Positions 6,004 to 9,091 of a stretch of 9,091 nt of DNA are shown in pieces. The notes below the pieces were generated by a model. That model was not told the origin of the DNA, did no database searches, and was given only the letters and a program-made list of their open reading frames with translations. Location of the stretch: assembly GCA_964635875.1 (NCBI GenBank), contig CAZWRK010000149.1:1-9091 (forward strand), read 5' to 3'. Within the stretch, counting starts at the first letter, position 1, and the number at the start of each line of letters is the position of its first letter. The translations under genes were made by a program, and so were the position numbers. The DNA comes from CAZWRK01 sp964635875 (GTDB lineage: Bacteria > Pseudomonadota > Gammaproteobacteria > Burkholderiales > Aquaspirillaceae).

Positions 6004-6891
6004 ATGTTGTTTCGTTCCTTGGGTTCTTGGTTTGCTGCCGCGGCGCTGGCCGTTTCGGCATTGCCGGTGTGGGCTGACAATACCTTGCCGCCAACTGCTC
6101 TGCAATTAGCGGTCAATACGCATCAAGATTCTGCCCCGAGTTTGTATTCTCACGCGGCTCTCGTCATTAGTGGATTGACCGGTGAAACGCTTTACCAAAA
6201 AAATGCACAGGCCGTGACGCCGATTGCTTCCATTACTAAATTGATGACGGCGATGGTGACGTTGGATGCGGGGCTGCCGCTAGATCAGGCGATTACCGTG
6301 ACGGATGCGGAGATTGATCGCCTTAAAGGGACGAGTTCGCGTCTTGCCGTTGGTACGACGCTCAGCCGCCGTGAAATGCTCCTGCTGGCGCTGATGTCGA
6401 GCGAAAACCGCGCTGCGGCTTCTTTGGCGCGTACTTACCCTGGCGGCACGGCGGCATTTGTGGCGCAAATGAACCGTAAAGCCCGTCAACTTGGGATGCA
6501 AAATGCCCGTTTCTACGATGCGACCGGTTTAAATAGCGGCAATCAGGCGACGGCGTTGGATTTGGCGCGAATGGTGCATGCCGCTTCGCAATATCCCCTG
6601 ATTCGCCAATTCTCGACGACGGCTTCGCACGATGTTTGGGTGAGCGATACGCGTCAGCTGCATTACAAAAACAGTAATGCGTTGGTGCGTGAGGGCGAGT
6701 GGCAAATTGGTTTGTCCAAAACCGGTTACATTCAAGAAGCCGGCCGCTGCTTGGTGATGCAAGCTACGGTGGGTTCTACGCCATTGATCATTGTGTTGCT
6801 GGCAGCAAATGCGACTTCTGCGCGGATTGAAGATGCTAAGCAATTGCGTTCTTGGTTGGAAGATCTGCCGCAAACGTGGCTGGCCGGTTAA
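6004..6891 (+). CDS. pbpG: D-alanyl-D-alanine endopeptidase, PBP7/8 (PbpG) family
   Basis: Periplasmic low-molecular-mass penicillin-binding protein (peptidase family S11) expected to cut D-Ala-mDAP cross-links in peptidoglycan. Length is 295 residues, close to E. coli PbpG. A signal peptide covers 1-24: basic start, hydrophobic Ala-rich core, likely cleavage at VWA|DN. The three active-site motifs are present and correctly spaced: S76-I-T-K79 (SxxK, nucleophile Ser76), S133-E-N135 (SxN) and K239-T-G241 (KTG). The segment SSENRAAASLARTYPGG at 132-148 is characteristic of PbpG rather than of the carboxypeptidases DacA/C/D. There is no C-terminal amphipathic anchor, so it is probably soluble or loosely associated. 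CTGGA at 5991-5995 lies eight bases before ATG. The gene is monocistronic and ends at a terminator. Confidence 0.93.
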   Translation: MLFRSLGSWFAAAALAVSALPVWADNTLPPTALQLAVNTHQDSAPSLYSHAALVISGLTGETLYQKNAQAVTPIASITKLMTAMVTLDAGLPLDQAITVTDAEIDRLKGTSSRLAVGTTLSRREMLLLALMSSENRAAASLARTYPGGTAAFVAQMNRKARQLGMQNARFYDATGLNSGNQATALDLARMVHAASQYPLIRQFSTTASHDVWVSDTRQLHYKNSNALVREGEWQIGLSKTGYIQEAGRCLVMQATVGSTPLIIVLLAANATSARIEDAKQLRSWLEDLPQTWLAG

Positions 6892-6906
6892 GGATGTGTA
6901 AGGCAC

Positions 6907-6942
6907 AAAAAAACCGCGTCTCGAGAGGGGCGCGGTTTTTTT
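6907..6942. terminator. Bidirectional terminator between pbpG-like and crotonase genes
   Basis: A perfect 12-bp stem AAAAAAACCGCG (6907-6918) pairs with CGCGGTTTTTTT (6931-6942). The 12-base loop itself contains the palindrome TCTCGAGA. The T-run on each strand makes it suitable for terminating both convergent genes. It lies 15 bases after the pbpG-like stop and 16 bases beyond the end of the crotonase gene. Confidence 0.95.
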
Positions 6943-6958
6943 ATGTATTGCGTGCTTG

Positions 6959-7741
6959 CTACTGAATCCAGCTCGGAAGACGCTTGTCTAAAAAGGCTTG
7001 AATGCCTTCTTGGGTCTCGGCGGAGTCTGCATGCAAGCCCGCTTCTTTGACGAGGTACTCGAGTTTTTCGGGCGGACACACTGGGTGGAGCGTGTTCACA
7101 ATCCGCTTAACGCTGGCCATGGCATTCGGACCATTGCTGAGGAGGTTTTGAACGTGGAAATTGACGGTATTTTCGAGTTCTTCAGTTTCGACCACTTGGT
7201 GCAATAGACCAAGGCGACGGGCTTTTCCGGCGTTGAGCCGTTCGACGCTCATAAAATAGCGGCGGGTGGCGCGTGGTCCAATGGCGCGAATAATGTAGGG
7301 CGCGATGATGGTTGGGGCGCGGCCCAGTTTGACATCAGAGAAGCGAAATAGAGATTCCGAGGAGGCGATGACCAGATCACAGCAGGCGATCAACCCAACG
7401 CCAATCCCAAAAGCGGAGCCTTGAACGCGTGCCACGACCGGCGCCCGAAAATTGTCGAGCGTTTGCAGTAAGGCAGCGAGTTTGCGGGCGCTATTTTCGA
7501 GTTCTTCGCGTGAAAAGCGCGCGCTTTGGGCGAGCCATTCTGCGTCGGAGCCTGCCGAAAAATTCATACCGCCGCCGGTTAAAATCATCGCTCTAACGTT
7601 GGGGTTGGCATTTAATTCTTGTAAAACCACATGCAGTCGATCGAGGAGCTTGCCATCGACTGCATTGAATAATTCAGGTCGATTCAGACTGACGGTGGCG
7701 ACGCCATTGGCCGCAAGGTGATAGAGAACGGAATCGCTCAT
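6959..7741 (-). CDS. Enoyl-CoA hydratase/isomerase (crotonase) family protein
   Basis: Cytosolic acyl-CoA enzyme of 260 residues from ATG 7741, a normal length for the superfamily. Residues 1-20 fit the usual start, ISLNRPE-like VSLNRPE follows, and the oxyanion-hole segments are MNFSAGSD (59-66) and GSAFGIGVGL (108-117), with ACCDLVIA after. The middle part, including KLGRAP, APYIIRAIG and RRYFMSVERLNA, resembles methylglutaconyl-CoA hydratase-like LiuC proteins of leucine and isoprenoid catabolism. No other liu gene is visible, so the substrate is unknown. Catalytic positions are unusual: Glu144 of rat crotonase aligns with Gly116, and Glu164 aligns with Asp136. It may therefore be a divergent hydratase, an isomerase or another crotonase. 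An upstream TTG at 7762 would add seven residues, but the ribosome site favours ATG 7741. The gene stands alone. Confidence 0.88.
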   Translation of the reverse strand: MSDSVLYHLAANGVATVSLNRPELFNAVDGKLLDRLHVVLQELNANPNVRAMILTGGGMNFSAGSDAEWLAQSARFSREELENSARKLAALLQTLDNFRAPVVARVQGSAFGIGVGLIACCDLVIASSESLFRFSDVKLGRAPTIIAPYIIRAIGPRATRRYFMSVERLNAGKARRLGLLHQVVETEELENTVNFHVQNLLSNGPNAMASVKRIVNTLHPVCPPEKLEYLVKEAGLHADSAETQEGIQAFLDKRLPSWIQ

Positions 7742-7749
7742 TCGGACTT

Positions 7750-7754
7750 TCCCT
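7750..7754 (-). promoter_or_regulatory. Ribosome binding site that decides the crotonase start
   Basis: The minus strand reads AGGGA here, eight bases before ATG 7741, which is standard spacing. The longer in-frame TTG start at 7762 would place this motif inside the gene and has no comparable site upstream. This supports the 260-residue form. Confidence 0.7.
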
Positions 7755-8034
7755 GTAGACAAGTGAGGGGTGTAAAAGGGGCGGTGTGTTGTGTGTGCCC
7801 ATTCAAAGTGAGTGTAGACCGCATGAATAGGCTATGTGCTTTTTTCTTGCGCAAAATGTGGTACCGAGTATGTCATGTGATTGAGCCTGCGTGGGCAAAA
7901 TTGTCCACTTTTGTGCGGTGTGATGTTGTTATCGCGTGACGTAAATAGAAATCGGCCATGCTGATGGCTTGTCGGGCGGTTTACGGCGTAAGTCTGTTAA
8001 AATGGCGGTGCTTTGTTGCACAAATTGTCAACGC
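7755..8034. other. Divergent intergenic region, crotonase to fumarase
   Basis: About 280 bases between two divergently read genes. I see no RNA gene or credible protein here. One short plus-strand frame (7718-7939) starts inside the crotonase gene and has no ribosome site of normal spacing. The region should hold promoters for both neighbours; only the fumarase one has a motif I can point to. A TTGCGCAA palindrome lies near 7848, with no known assignment. Confidence 0.5.
7995..8003 (+). promoter_or_regulatory. Candidate extended -10 promoter of the fumarase gene
   Basis: TGTTAAAAT contains TAAAAT (7998-8003, five of six matches to TATAAT) preceded by TG one base upstream, the extended -10 arrangement. 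No -35 hexamer is visible at 16-18 bases, which extended -10 promoters can tolerate. Transcription would start near 8010, about 40 bases before the ATG. Confidence 0.4.
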
Positions 8035-8049
8035 TGGAGACACCATCAA

Positions 8050-9091
8050 ATGAGCATCATCCGTCAGGACGACTTTATCCAGAGCATTGCCGATGCGTTC
8101 CAATACATCAGCTGCTATCACCCTAAAGACTATATTGATGCGCTGTACAAGGCGTATCAGCACGAGGAAAGCCCCGCCGCCAAAGATGCGATGGCGCAGA
8201 TTCTGATTAATAGCCGCATGTGCGCCGAAGGTCGCCGCCCAATTTGCCAAGATACCGGTATTGCGGTGGTGTTCTTGAAGGTCGGCATGAAAGTGCAGTG
8301 GGATAGCACGCTGTCGGTACAAGAAATGGTGAATGAAGGCGTGCGTCGTGCCTACAACAACCCTGACAACAAATTGCGGGCGTCGGTGTTGCTGGATCCG
8401 GCTGGTAAGCGTCAAAACTCGAAAGACAATACCCCTGCTGTGGTGCATTTTGAGATCGTCGAAGGCGATGGCGTCGAGGTGATTTGCGCGGCAAAAGGCG
8501 GTGGTTCTGAAAACAAATCCAAGTTCTACGCACTGAATCCGTCTGATTCGATCGTGGATTGGGTGATCAAAACCGTGCCGACGATGGGGGCGGGCTGGTG
8601 TCCGCCGGGGATTCTTGGTATTGGCATTGGTGGCACGCCTGAAAAAGCGATGTTGCTGGCTAAAGAATCTCTGATGGATCACGTCGACATTCACGAGCTG
8701 AAAGCCAAAGCTGCCAGTGGCGCTGAGCTGACCCGTGTCGAGCAGCTGCGTCTGGAAATCTTCGAAAAAGTGAATGCGCTGGGCATCGGCGCGCAAGGTC
8801 TAGGTGGTTTGACGACTGTTCTGGATGTGAAGATTCTGGATTACCCGACTCATGCAGCGAGCTTGCCGGTGGCGATGATCCCGAACTGCGCTGCGACACG
8901 TCACATTCATTTCCATCTCGATGGCAGTGGCCCTGCGCATCTGGAAGCGCCGAAGCTGGAAGACTGGCCAGAAATCACGTATGACAGCTCGAATGGCAAG
9001 CGCGTCGATCTGAGCAACATCACACCAGAAGAAGTCGCCAGCTGGCAGCCGGGCGATGTGTTGCTGTTGAATGGCAAGATCCTGACCGGCC
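8050..9091 (+). CDS. Fumarate hydratase, class I (4Fe-4S), 3' end outside window
   Basis: TCA-cycle enzyme that interconverts fumarate and L-malate in the cytosol. The open frame starts at ATG 8050, preceded by TGGAGA (8035-8040) at nine bases, and stays open to the window edge: 347 complete codons, about two thirds of the roughly 500 residues usual for single-chain class I fumarases. The three Fe-S ligand cysteines are in family motifs: Cys66 (ICQDTG), Cys184 (GWCPPG) and Cys280 (NCAATRH). Other hallmarks are GGGSENKS (150-157) and GIGAQGLGG (245-253). The alpha domain is complete, and the start of the beta domain follows. Alternatives such as L-tartrate dehydratase are less likely because alpha and beta parts are fused in one chain. 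FumA/FumB-type naming depends on the unseen end. Confidence 0.95.
   Translation, partial: MSIIRQDDFIQSIADAFQYISCYHPKDYIDALYKAYQHEESPAAKDAMAQILINSRMCAEGRRPICQDTGIAVVFLKVGMKVQWDSTLSVQEMVNEGVRRAYNNPDNKLRASVLLDPAGKRQNSKDNTPAVVHFEIVEGDGVEVICAAKGGGSENKSKFYALNPSDSIVDWVIKTVPTMGAGWCPPGILGIGIGGTPEKAMLLAKESLMDHVDIHELKAKAASGAELTRVEQLRLEIFEKVNALGIGAQGLGGLTTVLDVKILDYPTHAASLPVAMIPNCAATRHIHFHLDGSGPAHLEAPKLEDWPEITYDSSNGKRVDLSNITPEEVASWQPGDVLLLNGKILTG

Noticed and set aside
5825..6109. Small plus-strand frame between CLC and the pbpG-like gene
   Set aside because: It has no Shine-Dalgarno, overlaps the signal peptide of the pbpG-like gene out of frame, and contains the likely promoter of that gene.
7981..8796. 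Minus-strand 271-codon frame opposite the fumarase
   Set aside because: The plus-strand frame has all class I fumarase cysteine motifs and a good ribosome site. The antisense frame is His/Arg-rich with no recognisable domain, as expected of a complement-strand shadow.

Overview
This looks like ordinary core chromosome of a betaproteobacterium. The tRNA-Gly/tRNA-Cys/tRNA-Leu run, the moderate G+C content, the single-chain class I fumarase and the style of the chemoreceptor suggest the Neisseriales (Chitinibacter/Deefgea/Iodobacter-like). The lineage is an inference from gene style and was not tested against any database.

Layout. Positions 1-432 hold the end of a tRNA-Gly(GCC), a complete tRNA-Cys(GCA) with its terminator, and a tRNA-Leu(UAA) with its own terminator. 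Positions 433-949 carry no convincing gene. They hold repeated 8-mers next to the tRNA-Leu, which may be traces of an old integration, and a strong orphan terminator. Next come a methyl-accepting chemotaxis receptor (+) and an MscS-type mechanosensitive channel fused to a cyclic-nucleotide-binding-like domain (+). A CLC chloride channel/antiporter (-) converges on the MscS gene, and the two stop codons share one 6-bp palindrome. The CLC gene ends in a 15-bp tandem repeat that encodes an ASTE[V/I] tail. Divergent from CLC is a PbpG-like D-Ala-D-Ala endopeptidase (+). It ends at a bidirectional terminator shared with a crotonase-family gene (-). A class I fumarate hydratase (+) runs off the right edge.

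How the genes relate. Almost every protein gene appears to be its own transcription unit, so no pathway is encoded here. A loose physiological theme is envelope and ion homeostasis: MscS-like channel, CLC, and a periplasmic murein endopeptidase. The fumarase is a TCA-cycle enzyme, and the crotonase probably acts in acyl-CoA catabolism.

I found no CRISPR array, insertion sequence, complete mobile element or recognisable new multi-gene system. The points worth a second look are local: a mismatch in the tRNA-Cys acceptor stem, the region after tRNA-Leu, the CLC repeat tail, the degenerate ligand site of the MscS fusion, and non-standard active-site residues in the crotonase.
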